A stretch of DNA of 64,000 nucleotides, taken from NCBI GenBank assembly GCA_039962225.1, contig JAMPKV010000006.1, positions 1 through 64,000 on the forward strand, in the 5' to 3' direction. The stretch comes from Microcoleus sp. AS-A8. GTDB lineage: Bacteria; Cyanobacteriota; Cyanobacteriia; Cyanobacteriales; Coleofasciculaceae. The position numbers were made by a program, and so were the translations under genes. A model generated the notes under the pieces. That model was given only the letters and a program-made list of their open reading frames with translations, was not told the DNA's origin and did not search any database. Below are positions 38,676 through 49,183 of the stretch, piece by piece. Each line of letters opens with the position of its first letter. The stretch's first letter is position 1.

Positions 38676-38707
38676 GATGGGGGAAAGGAAAAAGGGAACC
38701 TTATTAA

Positions 38708-41700
38708 TTAGTGTGCAGCGTTTTGAGTTTTGACTCCATCGCACAAAGAGCGATCGCTTTCCTCTACTTCTGCATTCGTCCGCAGATAATCCCGCACCCA
38801 ATTGCAACCATACTGGAGGAAATCGAGCTGGAAAATTCGCTCTAAATTCCATAAAATTGCGGTTCTATCCTGACTTGCTGAGGCGATTAACTTCCCATCA
38901 GAGCTAAAGGCAACTCCAAATACCCCATCGCTATGTCCCTTTAAGGTTTCAATTTCTTTACCGTCGTACCCCCAAACTTTGACTGTGCCGTCGAAACTGG
39001 CTGAGGCGATGAACTTCCCATCAGGGCTAAATGCCACTCCGAACACTCCATTTTTGTGTCCCTTAAAGGCTCTGATTTCTGTACCGTCGCGCCGCCAAAG
39101 TCTCACCATACTATCCATCCCTGCTGAAGCGAGGGTGTTTCCATCAGGGCTAAATGCCACTCCAGCCACCTGACGGCCATGGCTTTTTAATGTGTGTAGA
39201 AGCCTGTAGCTGGGCTTTCCAGATGCGATGGCATTATCCCACTGCCAAAGTTTGACTGTGCCGTCCACGCTAGCTGAGGCAATAAGCTGTCCGTCGGGGC
39301 TAAAGGCAACTCCGTTAATGTGATCGGTATGCCCTTTAAGAGTTGCCAATTGGGTGCCGTCAATCCTCCAAATTTTGACAGTTCTGTCCTCACCCGCCGA
39401 AGCGAGTGACTGCCCATCTGGATGGAAATCAACGGCGAAGACTCTGCCTTGATGTCCAGTAAAAGTGTGGAGTAAGGTTCCATCCAGTCGCCACAACCGA
39501 ACAGTGCTGTCATAACCGCCTGTAGCAAGGGTGTCTCCGCTTGGGCTGAAATCGACTCCGAAAACTTTATCGGATTGTTTGGGAAACGTGCGAATTAAGC
39601 TACCATCAAGCCGCCAAAGTTTAATAGTCTGATCGCGGCTGGCGGTAGCAATTGTCTTACCATCAGGACTAAATTTTATGGTGTAAATTGGTGCTTGATG
39701 TCCGTTAAGAGTCTGGAGCAAACTGTCATCAAGCTTCCAGAGCGCGATCGGGCCATCCCAACTGGATGACGCGAGGAGTTGCCCGTCAGGACTCCAAGCC
39801 ACTCCAGAGACGACATCCTTGGCGGCTGGCAGGGTTTTTACGAGAGTCCCGTCAAGCTTCCAAAGTTTGACTGTTCTGTCAACACTTGCCGAGGCGATTA
39901 AACGACCTTGAGGGTTAAAAGCGATTTTGATTACTCCATCGCTGTGTTCAGTTAGAGTTTGGACTAAAGTTCCATCAAGGTGCCAAAGTTTGACTGTTTT
40001 ATCCCAACTCGCCGAGGCAATCAGATTTCCTTGAGGGCTAAAGGCAACGTCTCTAACTCTATCTGTATGTCCGGTGAGGGTTCTGAGCAGTTTACCGTCT
40101 ACACTCCAAAGTTTGATGGTTTTATCGTGAGATGCAGATGCAATAGTTTGACCGTCAAAGCTAAAGGCAACACTGGCAACTTCATCCGTATGTCCGGTGA
40201 GAGTTTTCAGTAGTTTGCCGTCTGTACTCCAGAGTTTAATTGTTTTATCTTTAGAAGCGGAAGCAATGGTCTGACCGTCAGGAGCGATCGCTACGTCTGC
40301 AACGTCTTTGCTATGTCCTTCTAATGTGTGCCACAAGGTATAGCTCGGCTTTGGGTTTGGTGATTTTGTACTGTTTTTGCGCCAAAGTTTAACGGTGTTA
40401 TCCCCAGAACCAGAAGCAATTAGATCCCCTTTGGGGCTAAATACGACTCCCCAAACTGTCTTGTTGTGCCCTTGAAGTGTTCCCAGTTTTGTACCGTCTT
40501 TTTGCCAAAGAGCGATGGTTTTGTCGGCAGACGCTGAGGCAATGAGTTCGCCATCAGGGCTGAACGTTACATCATTAACCACATTGTCATGCCCCAATAA
40601 GTGGTTATACTCAACTGCTCCATAAACAGCCTGATGGAGAGTCTGCTTAACTGAGTTCTGGATATCTGCGTCTGCAACACCCAACTTCTGCAATCGTCGC
40701 TGTGCTGTAATAGCTTGTACTAATGCATCTAACTTTTGATTTGAGGCAAATAGGGCTTCGGAAGATTTGGCGATCGCTTTTATCTCGCTCGCAGCCGTTT
40801 GCCGATACTGAACATAAATCCCTAGCCCCAATACACAGGCTAAAACTAACGTCATACTTTCTACAACCAGCAAAAACCTTTGCCGCCTAGAACTTTTTTT
40901 CTCTAGTGCTAATCTTTTTTGTTCCTCTGTTAGTCTGGCTTCAACTTCTTTAGCCCGTTCTGCTTCCAATGCTAACTGCACTTCTGTTCTGTCTAATTCT
41001 TCAGAAGCCGCTAAAAACTGATAATCCAAATCGCTCCAACTTTTTCCCTGCGCCCAGGTTTGGGCATCTGTTAGGGTTTTTCCCCTCAGAAGGCGCGAAG
41101 CATCCTGCCGTTTTGAAGCGAGCCAAGCATCGAAAGCTTGAGAGTAGGGGCGCAGTTGTCCTAACTGTTTCTCTACCCATTCCAGGTTAAAAACTTCTTG
41201 ATAAATCGGGTTTCTTACCTTCAATACACCCTGGTGTTTCACCACCAACCCGCTTAGCAACAGTTCTACCTGTTCTCGACTGTCATCGGTTGGCACTTCC
41301 ACACCCTGTAAGATTTGCTGATAGATGCCGAGCAATCTTCCGGCGCGTTGTTCGTTGTAAAGGAGGCGATCGCGTATTGTCTTTAAATGCTCCGGCTCAT
41401 CCTGTGCTTCCCAGTTATCGATAATGTGCTGTTGCACCAACTGCTCCACCCAAAAGGCTTCGCTAGCAGAGGGAATTCTCACAAACCCTTCACCCCACTC
41501 TTGAGTTGCGCCCAGAAGCAGCTTGCAAAGCTTTTGCGTGAGGAATGGCTGTCCGCCAGTCCAGTTCAAAATTTGTTTGAGCACCGCTTTGGGATTGCTA
41601 ACAATTCCCGTTAACCCAGGCAGCAGGGGCATCGCTTCATCTAGCTCAAACCCTCTCAGCTCAATGGGCTGTCCAATATTAAACGGAGTGCGGTTTTTGT

Positions 41701-42283
41701 CAGTAATTAAATCGGTCGGCGTAGCCACTCCCAACAGCGCAAAAGTCAGACGCTTGTACGATGACATTTCTGCCCGTTTGTTGTATAAAGCTCTAATCAG
41801 GGCAAAAAAATCGTCAACGGGGAAGTTTAAACCGAGGACGCTATCGATTTCATCGATAAAAATTACGACATTTTGCTCAAGCCCAACCAGCAGGACTGTT
41901 TCTAGAAATTCACTTAAGCGGTTGACTAAGGATAAGTGGGTGCGATCGCGCCACCAAGCTCGTAAATTAAAGTCAAGCTGGAAGCTGCTGGTGAGAGAAC
42001 CGACAACAGAGGCATACCACTGTTCTGGTGTTACCTCTTGAGTGCCAATGGCTGTTAGATCGATGACTCCACAGCAAATGCCTTCAGCTTGCAAGCGGTA
42101 CATTGTTTGCACCCAAAGCGAGGATTTACCCATCTGCCGGGAGTTGAGGACGTAGCAAAACTCACTCCTTAACAGTGCCTCGTATAACTCCTTATCAGCT
42201 TGACGCCTGACATAGCTAGGCGCATCAAGCGGTAAACTCCCACCAACTTGATATTCATAGGATGGACTTTGGGCGGTGAGCAT
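38708..42283 (-). CDS. AAA-like NTPase, TM helix and 14-blade WD40 protein (copy 2)
   Basis: This 1191-residue paralogue of copy 1 has the same order: AAA-like domain ([33 protein letters not shown]), coiled coil, membrane helix near 471 ([19 protein letters not shown]), 14 WD40 blades from about 561, and the cap [16 protein letters not shown]. The AAA part is more alike between the copies than the blades are. ATG 42283 is chosen because [15 protein letters not shown] is the shared start. It is transcribed in the same direction as copy 1, so the two are probably an operon. The membrane helix would place AAA and WD40 parts on opposite sides, or anchor a re-entrant protein; this is not resolved. 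Confidence 0.88.
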   Translation of the reverse strand: MLTAQSPSYEYQVGGSLPLDAPSYVRRQADKELYEALLRSEFCYVLNSRQMGKSSLWVQTMYRLQAEGICCGVIDLTAIGTQEVTPEQWYASVVGSLTSSFQLDFNLRAWWRDRTHLSLVNRLSEFLETVLLVGLEQNVVIFIDEIDSVLGLNFPVDDFFALIRALYNKRAEMSSYKRLTFALLGVATPTDLITDKNRTPFNIGQPIELRGFELDEAMPLLPGLTGIVSNPKAVLKQILNWTGGQPFLTQKLCKLLLGATQEWGEGFVRIPSASEAFWVEQLVQQHIIDNWEAQDEPEHLKTIRDRLLYNEQRAGRLLGIYQQILQGVEVPTDDSREQVELLLSGLVVKHQGVLKVRNPIYQEVFNLEWVEKQLGQLRPYSQAFDAWLASKRQDASRLLRGKTLTDAQTWAQGKSWSDLDYQFLAASEELDRTEVQLALEAERAKEVEARLTEEQKRLALEKKSSRRQRFLLVVESMTLVLACVLGLGIYVQYRQTAASEIKAIAKSSEALFASNQKLDALVQAITAQRRLQKLGVADADIQNSVKQTLHQAVYGAVEYNHLLGHDNVVNDVTFSPDGELIASASADKTIALWQKDGTKLGTLQGHNKTVWGVVFSPKGDLIASGSGDNTVKLWRKNSTKSPNPKPSYTLWHTLEGHSKDVADVAIAPDGQTIASASKDKTIKLWSTDGKLLKTLTGHTDEVASVAFSFDGQTIASASHDKTIKLWSVDGKLLRTLTGHTDRVRDVAFSPQGNLIASASWDKTVKLWHLDGTLVQTLTEHSDGVIKIAFNPQGRLIASASVDRTVKLWKLDGTLVKTLPAAKDVVSGVAWSPDGQLLASSSWDGPIALWKLDDSLLQTLNGHQAPIYTIKFSPDGKTIATASRDQTIKLWRLDGSLIRTFPKQSDKVFGVDFSPSGDTLATGGYDSTVRLWRLDGTLLHTFTGHQGRVFAVDFHPDGQSLASAGEDRTVKIWRIDGTQLATLKGHTDHINGVAFSPDGQLIASASVDGTVKLWQWDNAIASGKPSYRLLHTLKSHGRQVAGVAFSPDGNTLASAGMDSMVRLWRRDGTEIRAFKGHKNGVFGVAFSPDGKFIASASFDGTVKVWGYDGKEIETLKGHSDGVFGVAFSSDGKLIASASQDRTAILWNLERIFQLDFLQYGCNWVRDYLRTNAEVEESDRSLCDGVKTQNAAH

Positions 42284-42484
42284 GATGTATAGCAGAAAGC
42301 AGAGAGTACCGGAGATCATACGAGGAGGCACAAAGCAAAAGATTGACTCCTCAAGGTTTCAGTATTTGGCGAGAGTCCTAATTGCTTTGGCGACTGCTAT
42401 ACATCTTTTAACATCTAGTAAGCTATAGCAGCCCTAAATGATTCGTGACGGTGAGATATCCGACTTGTTCAAAAAGCCTGGTAT

Positions 42485-44359
42485 CTAGAGAGTAAGTTGA
42501 TACACAGACATCGGTTCTTCAATTCCCTCGAATTGCTCTTGTCCTATTTCAATAGGTTGTAGGGGAAGATGACTTCTTACCGCCTCATAAACGGTCTGGG
42601 AAATACAGATGTCACCGGCAGGAATTTCAGTTTGTAGGCGAGTGGCAATTGTCACCCCAGGCCCGGTAACATCCTTGCAATTGAAAATAACATCTCCTAA
42701 ATGAATGCCAATTCGATAAGTGAGGATGGGTTGGGAGGTGGCTTCAGCTATTTGCCTGAAGGCTACTTGAATTTCTTGGGCGCAGTTAACAGCATTGACG
42801 GTATTGGGGAAATACATTAATAACCCATCTCCAGTAGATTTGAGAAATTGCCCTTCATATTGCTTCCCTAACTGGGTTATGAACTGAAAGTTTTGGTAGA
42901 GTAAATGCTGCGTTTGTTCTGAGTCAGTCGCCATCATTCCCGTAAAGTTTACTACATTGATGGAAACAATCGTGGCGAGGCGATGTTCTTGGAGTAAATT
43001 TAACTGCCATTGGCTGAGGCGATCGCTAAAATATCGACGGCACAAATCCCCACTGGGTACAACCTGCCCCTGGACAAACCGCACGAGTCCCATACTGTGC
43101 AATTTAAACGCTTCTATGGGATTTAATTTCACAGGAGTGGGTGACATCACAACCTGCGTCAAGGCTGTTACGAGTTCGGGATATTTTTGAATATTCCACA
43201 ATTGGTGTCGCAAATAGCCTCTGTAAATGCCGTCGTCGGAAGTTGCGGTTTCTAATAGCTGTTCTAGCGTGATGTCTTTGCCGCTAATGTGATGCAACGC
43301 TATTTGTACGAGATAAGGATTTCCTCCAACCAACCCCATTAAGCGTTCTACTTCCCTAGTTTCCCAATCGAGTTGATACCGACTTGCTAAATCTTGGACT
43401 TGCCCAGGAGTAAAATCTGGTAACTCAATAGACAACCCCACATTAAAGGGGGATTGATTGACATTAAGAGGGAGATAAACTTCTGTGGAATGAACGATGA
43501 TCAACCGTAGTTTTTGCCAAATTTGGCTACTTCGCTCTGGATACTTGGCTTTCTGATACCAAGTTCGGAGCAACCCAAAAAAATCGGTAGCAATTTTGGG
43601 GTAATTGAACACTACATCCACTTCATCTAATGCCAAAACGACCGGACTGTCAATTTCTGCTAATAGATAATTTTCAAAGTAATCCGTGCAGTTGTAATTG
43701 CTACCAAATACCTCATCCCAATACTCGTTTAATCGATTCTGTAGCCCCAAACGGCGAGTGACAACGGCACAGAACCAGCGCAGAAATTGATTTAAACTCG
43801 TGAACACCTCGGCATCAGCCAGTTGCAAGCTTAACGTCACCGTTTTAAACTTTTGTGCGAGCGCCTCATCGAGAATCCTGACCATCAAAGAGGTTTTGCC
43901 CATTTGCTTGGGCGCTTTAATCCGAATCAAAGCTCCCGGTTGTAAGATGGTTTCATCGCAAAGCTGCTCAACGGGAGGACGCTCTACATAAAAAGGAGAA
44001 TTGAGCGGAACGTAACCTTTAAGCATGATACTGGAACGACTCTCGATCTCGTTGGAGTCAGGTTGAGTATAGTCATCAACGTTCAGCACAAGATTAAACG
44101 TGCTGAAGTAGGACTCCAAGGTTAGTCGATCTACAGCAACTTGGCGACGTTGTACCTTCGCAATGGTATTGGGACTCATCTTTGTCCGTTCACCGATTTG
44201 TTCCAAAGTGTAGGGAACGCCATTGTTGTCTTCAATTTCCGACTGATGCTGTGCCCTCTGCAAGCGCTGCCAACCTCGATACGTGAGGATGACACCTCGC
44301 TTACGCTTTGGTGGTTGACTTTTCATCGTAAATTGCTCAGCCTGCTTAAAATCAAACAA
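42485..44359 (-). CDS. HTH, AAA-like NTPase and degenerate class III cyclase-domain protein
   Basis: The 624-residue protein begins with an HTH-like N-terminus (about 20-100, YTLEQIGERTKMSPNTIAKV). An AAA-like domain (about 115-440) follows, with RIKAPKQMGKTSLMVR and PVVLALDEVDVVF. The C-terminal class III nucleotidyl-cyclase fold (about 465-620) shows KSTGDGLLMYF, YRIGIHLGDVIF and ATRLQTEIPAGDICIS. The usual first metal Asp (FADIVGFT) is Asn here (SINVVNFT), and the transition-state Asn (VNxAARL) is Thr, so cyclase activity is doubtful. It lies upstream of the AAA-WD40 pair on the same strand. It is likely a DNA-binding or regulatory switch with a nucleotide-sensing pseudo-cyclase (inference). 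ATG 44326 (MKSQPPKRK) is an alternative start. Confidence 0.85.
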   Translation of the reverse strand: MFDFKQAEQFTMKSQPPKRKRGVILTYRGWQRLQRAQHQSEIEDNNGVPYTLEQIGERTKMSPNTIAKVQRRQVAVDRLTLESYFSTFNLVLNVDDYTQPDSNEIESRSSIMLKGYVPLNSPFYVERPPVEQLCDETILQPGALIRIKAPKQMGKTSLMVRILDEALAQKFKTVTLSLQLADAEVFTSLNQFLRWFCAVVTRRLGLQNRLNEYWDEVFGSNYNCTDYFENYLLAEIDSPVVLALDEVDVVFNYPKIATDFFGLLRTWYQKAKYPERSSQIWQKLRLIIVHSTEVYLPLNVNQSPFNVGLSIELPDFTPGQVQDLASRYQLDWETREVERLMGLVGGNPYLVQIALHHISGKDITLEQLLETATSDDGIYRGYLRHQLWNIQKYPELVTALTQVVMSPTPVKLNPIEAFKLHSMGLVRFVQGQVVPSGDLCRRYFSDRLSQWQLNLLQEHRLATIVSINVVNFTGMMATDSEQTQHLLYQNFQFITQLGKQYEGQFLKSTGDGLLMYFPNTVNAVNCAQEIQVAFRQIAEATSQPILTYRIGIHLGDVIFNCKDVTGPGVTIATRLQTEIPAGDICISQTVYEAVRSHLPLQPIEIGQEQFEGIEEPMSVYQLTL

Positions 44360-44616
44360 AATCTTACTCAGTTGATTTATTTTCCCACCGATTAGAGGGT
44401 AGAGTAATCTTGATTAAGAAAGCCTGAAAAAAGACCTCCGCAGTTTTTGCTGTGTTTTTCAGCCAAAAGTGGGTTGTTATTTATGGACAAGCCTAAGTTG
44501 CTTTGTTAAGTTGCAATCTTTCGTTGAAAACCTCTTGTTATGAATGCAAACTATAAATAGTTTCTTTATGGGTATCTGCCTTCTGACATAAGTTTAAAAT
44601 TTTTAACATAATCAAC

Positions 44617-47577
44617 ATGGTATTAGCGGAATTTTTTATTCCTCACGGACATTGCTATCTCTGGAAATCTGAGTTGGTGAGCTTACACATTGTTTCAGAT
44701 GCCTTAACGGCGCTGGCTTATTACTCAATTCCGTTGACACTCACGTATTTCGTAGCCAAGAGACAAGATATACCCTTTAACTGGATTTTCCTGCTGTTTG
44801 GTGCCTTCATCGTTTCCTGTGGCACAACCCACATTATGGAAATTTGGACTTTGTGGCATCCTGACTATTGGTTATCGGGTGTGATCAAAGCCTTTGCGGC
44901 TGTCGTCTCATTATATACAGCGTTTGAGCTAGTTTCTTTACTGCCCCAAGCCCTGACAATTCCCAGTGCGGCGCAATTTGAAGCGGTGAAAGGCGAAATC
45001 CAAGAGCGTCTGCGAACAGAAGCTGAACTCCAGCAGGCAATTGTCCAACTGAAGCAGGAAATGGCTGAACGTCAGCAGGCAGAGGCGGCGCTGCGGGAGA
45101 GTGAAGAGCGCTTGCAGCTAGCGTTAGAAGGTAGTGCTTTGGGGTGGTGGGATTGGAATATCACCACAGGGCAAACCTATTTTGACTCCTCTTGGAAGAG
45201 AATACTGGGGTACGAGGTAGAGGAGATTGAAAATAATTACCAATCCTGGGAGAAGCTGATGCATCCACAGGATAAGCCCAGGGTAATGGAGGTTTTGAAT
45301 GCCTATCTTCAAGATACGCTTCCCCTTTACGAAGTGGAATTTCGGATGCGATCAAAGTCTGGGGAGTGGAAGTGGATTCTGATTCGCGGTAAGGTTTTTG
45401 AGCGCGATGAATCGGGTGCGCCCCTGCGAATGCTGGGTACACAAAAAGATATTAGCGATGCCTATCGGCAAGCTATGCAACGCCAACTTGCAGAGGAACG
45501 ACTCAAGCATAGTGAAGCGAACCTGGCAACAGCCCAGAAAATTGCCCATATCGGCAACTGGGAATTTGATGTACTCAGTGGGGAAATTACCTGGTCAGAA
45601 GAGAAATTCCAGATTCTAGGTCTTGACCCGAACCAACCCGAACCCAAGTACGCCGAACTGATCGAGAAGATTCACCCCGATGACCGAGAGCCATTTCAAC
45701 AAGCGACCTCACAAGCGCTGGCATTAGGGACATGCTACGAACTTGACTATCGAATTGTGCGCCCTGATGGTCAAGTCCGGTACATTGAGGGAAGAGGAGA
45801 AGCGGTTGTTAATGAGCAAGGGCAGGTGATTCGGCTGTTTGGAACAGCATTGGATATCACCGATCGCAAACGGGTAGAAGAAGCCTTGCAGGAGAGCGTA
45901 CAGCGAGAACGCGCGATCGCCTTTGCGATTCAAAGAATACGCCAAACATTGGATATTGAAGCGATTTTTAGTGCCACAACAGAGGAATTGCGGCAATTGA
46001 TGAACTGCGATCGCGTTCTGATCTATCGTTTCAATCCCGACTGGACTGGAGAGATTGTTTCCGAGTCTGTGGGGACTGAGTGGATTTCGCTGTTGCAGGA
46101 GCAAGCGAATAACCCCAATCTGACACAGAATACTCTAGAAAATGATCGCTGTGCCGTGAAAAGCTTCGATAGTGCCGCAGGTTGCGATAGCGTTCTTAGT
46201 ACTACTTTGCCAGTGCAGGATACTTATCTGCAAGAAACCCAAGGCGGTGCGTACAGTCGAGGTGCAAGTTATGCAGTCGTCCAAGATATTTACAAAGCCG
46301 GGTTTAACTCTTGTTACATCAACCTCCTCGAAGGATTTCAAGCTAGAGCTTACATCATTGTCCCCATTTTCTGCGGCTCTAAACTTTGGGGATTGGTGGC
46401 AACTTATCAAAATTCCGGCTCTCGCCAATGGAAAACAGCAGAAACCCATGTGGTAGTTGAGATTGGCAATCAGTTAGGAGTCGCCTTGCAGCAAGCCGAA
46501 TTATTAGCGAGGGTTCAAAAGCAGTCAGAAGCACTGCGGCGATCGGAAGCAAGAGAACGAGAAAAAACACAAGAGCTAGAGTTGGCTTTCAGTGAATTGA
46601 GACGCACCCAATCCCAATTGATTCACACTGAAAAAATGTCGAGTTTGGGGCAAATGGTGGCAGGAGTTGCCCACGAAATTAATAATCCCGTCTGCTTTAT
46701 CTTAGGCAATCTAAATCCGGCCAGGGAGTACTTCCAAGATTTATTAAAACTGCTTCAACTTTACCAGCAAACGTATCCCAATCCTACACCCGCTATTCAA
46801 CAATTCGCTTCTGAGATCGACTTGCCATTTCTCAGGGAAGATTGGTCAAAACTGATGGATTCTATGGAGGTGGGAGCTGAACGGATTGAAGCCATTGTGC
46901 GATCGCTCAAGACTTTCTCTAGATTGGATGAATCAGAATTAAAGCCGGTAGATATCCATGAAGGCATTGACAATACTCTACTAATTTTGCAACCTCGACT
47001 GAGGGCAGATGGCAATCGCCCCGAAATTAAGGTGATTAAAGACTATAGCCAACTGCCCAAAGTTACCTGTTATGCCAGTCAGTTGAATCAGGTGTTCATG
47101 AATCTGCTAGATAATGCGATTGACGCTCTAGAATCCCAACCTTCGCCACGAGTGATTACCATCCACACTTCCTTGATGACTGGGGATGCGGGAACAAGAG
47201 AAGGGCGCAATTTAACCCATATTTTGCTCAATACGTCTGTCAATCCCCAAACTTTAATTCCCAATCATCAAAGAGTTGTGATTCGGATTACTGACAACGG
47301 TTGTGGGGTGCCAAAGGAAGTGTGCAAAAAAATATTTGACCCATTTTTTACAACGAAGCCAGTCGGAAAAGGGACGGGATTGGGATTATCGATTAGCCAT
47401 CAAATTATCGTGGAAAAACACCAGGGTAAACTCAAATGCATTTCGGTTCCAGGGAAAGGGACACAGTTGATTGCAGAGATTCCTGTAATCTGTAAAACGC
47501 GCGCCAGTCACAAGCGAATCACCCCAAATGAACCTGAGTGTAAAGACCGTTATTCTCTCACAGCTTTTAGAGATTGA
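44617..47577 (+). CDS. Ethylene-receptor-like, PAS/GAF (cyanobacteriochrome-like) sensor histidine kinase
   Basis: Residues 1-110 form a three-helix membrane domain of the ETR1 ethylene-binding kind, with PHGHCYLW near the start and SCGTTHIMEIW, which holds the Cys and His equivalent to the copper ligands of plant receptors. A coiled coil leads to two PAS domains (about 164-290 and 305-430). A phytochrome-type GAF domain (about 433-640) has AVVQDIYKAGFNSCYINLLE with the chromophore-type Cys, and an upstream DRCAVKSF segment. A HisKA domain has SLGQMVAGVAHEINNP (His near 685), and the HATPase runs from about 823 (NLLDNAIDAL, DNGCGVP, GTGLGLSI). The layout resembles Synechocystis SynEtr1/UirS. 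No receiver gene adjoins it. A HIP1-poor 257-bp gap separates it from the divergent HTH-AAA gene. Confidence 0.9.
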   Translation: MVLAEFFIPHGHCYLWKSELVSLHIVSDALTALAYYSIPLTLTYFVAKRQDIPFNWIFLLFGAFIVSCGTTHIMEIWTLWHPDYWLSGVIKAFAAVVSLYTAFELVSLLPQALTIPSAAQFEAVKGEIQERLRTEAELQQAIVQLKQEMAERQQAEAALRESEERLQLALEGSALGWWDWNITTGQTYFDSSWKRILGYEVEEIENNYQSWEKLMHPQDKPRVMEVLNAYLQDTLPLYEVEFRMRSKSGEWKWILIRGKVFERDESGAPLRMLGTQKDISDAYRQAMQRQLAEERLKHSEANLATAQKIAHIGNWEFDVLSGEITWSEEKFQILGLDPNQPEPKYAELIEKIHPDDREPFQQATSQALALGTCYELDYRIVRPDGQVRYIEGRGEAVVNEQGQVIRLFGTALDITDRKRVEEALQESVQRERAIAFAIQRIRQTLDIEAIFSATTEELRQLMNCDRVLIYRFNPDWTGEIVSESVGTEWISLLQEQANNPNLTQNTLENDRCAVKSFDSAAGCDSVLSTTLPVQDTYLQETQGGAYSRGASYAVVQDIYKAGFNSCYINLLEGFQARAYIIVPIFCGSKLWGLVATYQNSGSRQWKTAETHVVVEIGNQLGVALQQAELLARVQKQSEALRRSEAREREKTQELELAFSELRRTQSQLIHTEKMSSLGQMVAGVAHEINNPVCFILGNLNPAREYFQDLLKLLQLYQQTYPNPTPAIQQFASEIDLPFLREDWSKLMDSMEVGAERIEAIVRSLKTFSRLDESELKPVDIHEGIDNTLLILQPRLRADGNRPEIKVIKDYSQLPKVTCYASQLNQVFMNLLDNAIDALESQPSPRVITIHTSLMTGDAGTREGRNLTHILLNTSVNPQTLIPNHQRVVIRITDNGCGVPKEVCKKIFDPFFTTKPVGKGTGLGLSISHQIIVEKHQGKLKCISVPGKGTQLIAEIPVICKTRASHKRITPNEPECKDRYSLTAFRD

Positions 47578-47737
47578 AAAATACTGATTCAAACAAAATT
47601 GTGACATCCATCAAAACTCCCCAAAATCGGTGCTGTACCACTCGGATTCGCTAAAGTGGGTTGCTCTTGTTTCAAGCGATATAGCGGTTTGCATTTAGAT
47701 GAGGTACAAGGCTGACAGTTTTAAGGCAGAGGGATTA

Positions 47738-48358
47738 CTACTTATAAGGAAATAAAACTTCCCTAAAGGTTATAGAAACCCGTCTAGTTCTTATAAAATC
47801 TCTAGCCTTATAGTTATCTCGATGACAGGCAATAATTCCATGTTGCCAACTATATCTGGCTTCCCCTTTAAAAATTAATAAGCTTCCAGGTTGCGAGAGA
47901 ATTTTTGCTTCCTCTTGGGTTTGAGAATGAGTAAAATTTATGACACAATCACTGCCTAAACTGAGAGTAACAATCGTATTGCCAAAACAAGGAATACAGT
48001 CAGTATGGCTCACAATACCTTGACCGGGTTGATATTCATTGACGATGACTTGATCGGGAATGTTGACTATTAAGTTATCTTGAGCCAGTCTGACAGCAAT
48101 ACTCTGTGCCCAATCGGGCAAAGTACCTAAGTGGGTTGATGCCACAAAAAAGCCATCTTGATAGTCATATTTATATCCATATTCTTGAATTCTTCTTTGG
48201 TCTTTAATTGACCATGTTTGTTGGTCTATAATATTCAGTAAATCATCTTGTTCATCCGGATTCAGGTAGTTAGAAATATAGGCAAGTCCTGGAACCTTTT
48301 TGATTTCAGAATCACGATAGTTCTCTATAGCTAATTCAGCCTTATTGGGAAATTCCAT
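47738..48358 (-). CDS. AlkB-like 2-oxoglutarate/Fe(II) dioxygenase
   Basis: The 206-residue product has the AlkB layout: PGLAYISNYLNPDEQDDLL at the start, an Fe site with HxD (GIVSHTDCIP) and a distal His (YSWQHGI), then RTRRVSITFR, the 2-oxoglutarate-binding Arg pair. The bacterial group includes nucleic acid demethylases and relatives with other substrates, so the substrate is not assigned. It is cytosolic and the metal triad is complete. It is convergent with the sensor kinase gene and unlinked to other repair genes. Confidence 0.88.
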   Translation of the reverse strand: MEFPNKAELAIENYRDSEIKKVPGLAYISNYLNPDEQDDLLNIIDQQTWSIKDQRRIQEYGYKYDYQDGFFVASTHLGTLPDWAQSIAVRLAQDNLIVNIPDQVIVNEYQPGQGIVSHTDCIPCFGNTIVTLSLGSDCVINFTHSQTQEEAKILSQPGSLLIFKGEARYSWQHGIIACHRDNYKARDFIRTRRVSITFREVLFPYK

Positions 48359-48574
48359 GCTTCTTCAGTTGAGCTTTGAGGCAAAGTGGAGTTTGGGAGG
48401 CACAGGAACATTGAGTGATTGGGTGAGCCGAATTTAGCATATCCGCCACGCATATTAGCGGTATTCTACCCGTTGTCTCCCCTTCATGTTTAGCCTTTAG
48501 TTGCTGGATTCGTACAGATTCATGATGCAGACATGGCTAAATAGAAATAGTCCTGCGCTGTGCGAGATTCATTC

Positions 48575-49183
48575 ATGTCTAACGGTTCCTTTGAGAAGGA
48601 TAGTTTGGGTTGGCAGCTATCCCAACTGCAACAACGGTTTGGGGAGTGGTGGGAACTGCAACTTTCCCGATTTGCATCTAACCCATCCAATGCATCACTG
48701 CCATCTTGGTGGAATTCGCCAATGATACAAATGCTAGCTAAAGCTGCCTTTTGGCTGATACTGGGTTTACTCTTAACCTGGATCGGTTTGCAGATTTGGC
48801 GATGGTTGCGTCCTTATCTTTATTCCCTCACCCATTCGTTGAATCAGCCTGCTCAAAAAGTCACCCAAACACCCGCCCAATCATTATCCGTTGCAGGTTG
48901 GTTGCAGCGATCGCAAAAATTCCAGCAGCAGGGTAATTATCGCGAAGCTTGTCGATCGCTGTATATGGCAATGTTGCAACGATTACATGACAGTGGGATG
49001 GCTCCCCACGAATCTAGCCGCACCGATGGGGAATACTTAAAATTAGTCCAGCAGCTACCCCAACCCAAACCCTACCGAACCTTGCTCATGACGCATCAGC
49101 AACTATGCTTTAGTAATACTGAAGCTTCAAGTGCAGACTTTGAGCAGTGCCAGCAAGCTTACCAAGAAATTGAAGCTTTATGA
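48575..49183 (+). CDS. DUF4129-domain membrane protein
   Basis: The 202-residue protein (ATG 48575) has an N-terminal amphipathic segment, a membrane helix AAFWLILGLLLTWIGLQIW near residue 65, and a C-terminal DUF4129 domain. That domain shows the NYREACRSLYMAMLQRLHDSG and RTDGEYLKLV pattern (given in parts). It is the first gene of a MoxR/DUF58 cluster and overlaps the next gene by 4 bp (ATGA), so they are translationally coupled. DUF4129 proteins accompany MoxR-type AAA chaperones and transglutaminase-like proteins. Function unknown. Confidence 0.82.
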   Translation: MSNGSFEKDSLGWQLSQLQQRFGEWWELQLSRFASNPSNASLPSWWNSPMIQMLAKAAFWLILGLLLTWIGLQIWRWLRPYLYSLTHSLNQPAQKVTQTPAQSLSVAGWLQRSQKFQQQGNYREACRSLYMAMLQRLHDSGMAPHESSRTDGEYLKLVQQLPQPKPYRTLLMTHQQLCFSNTEASSADFEQCQQAYQEIEAL

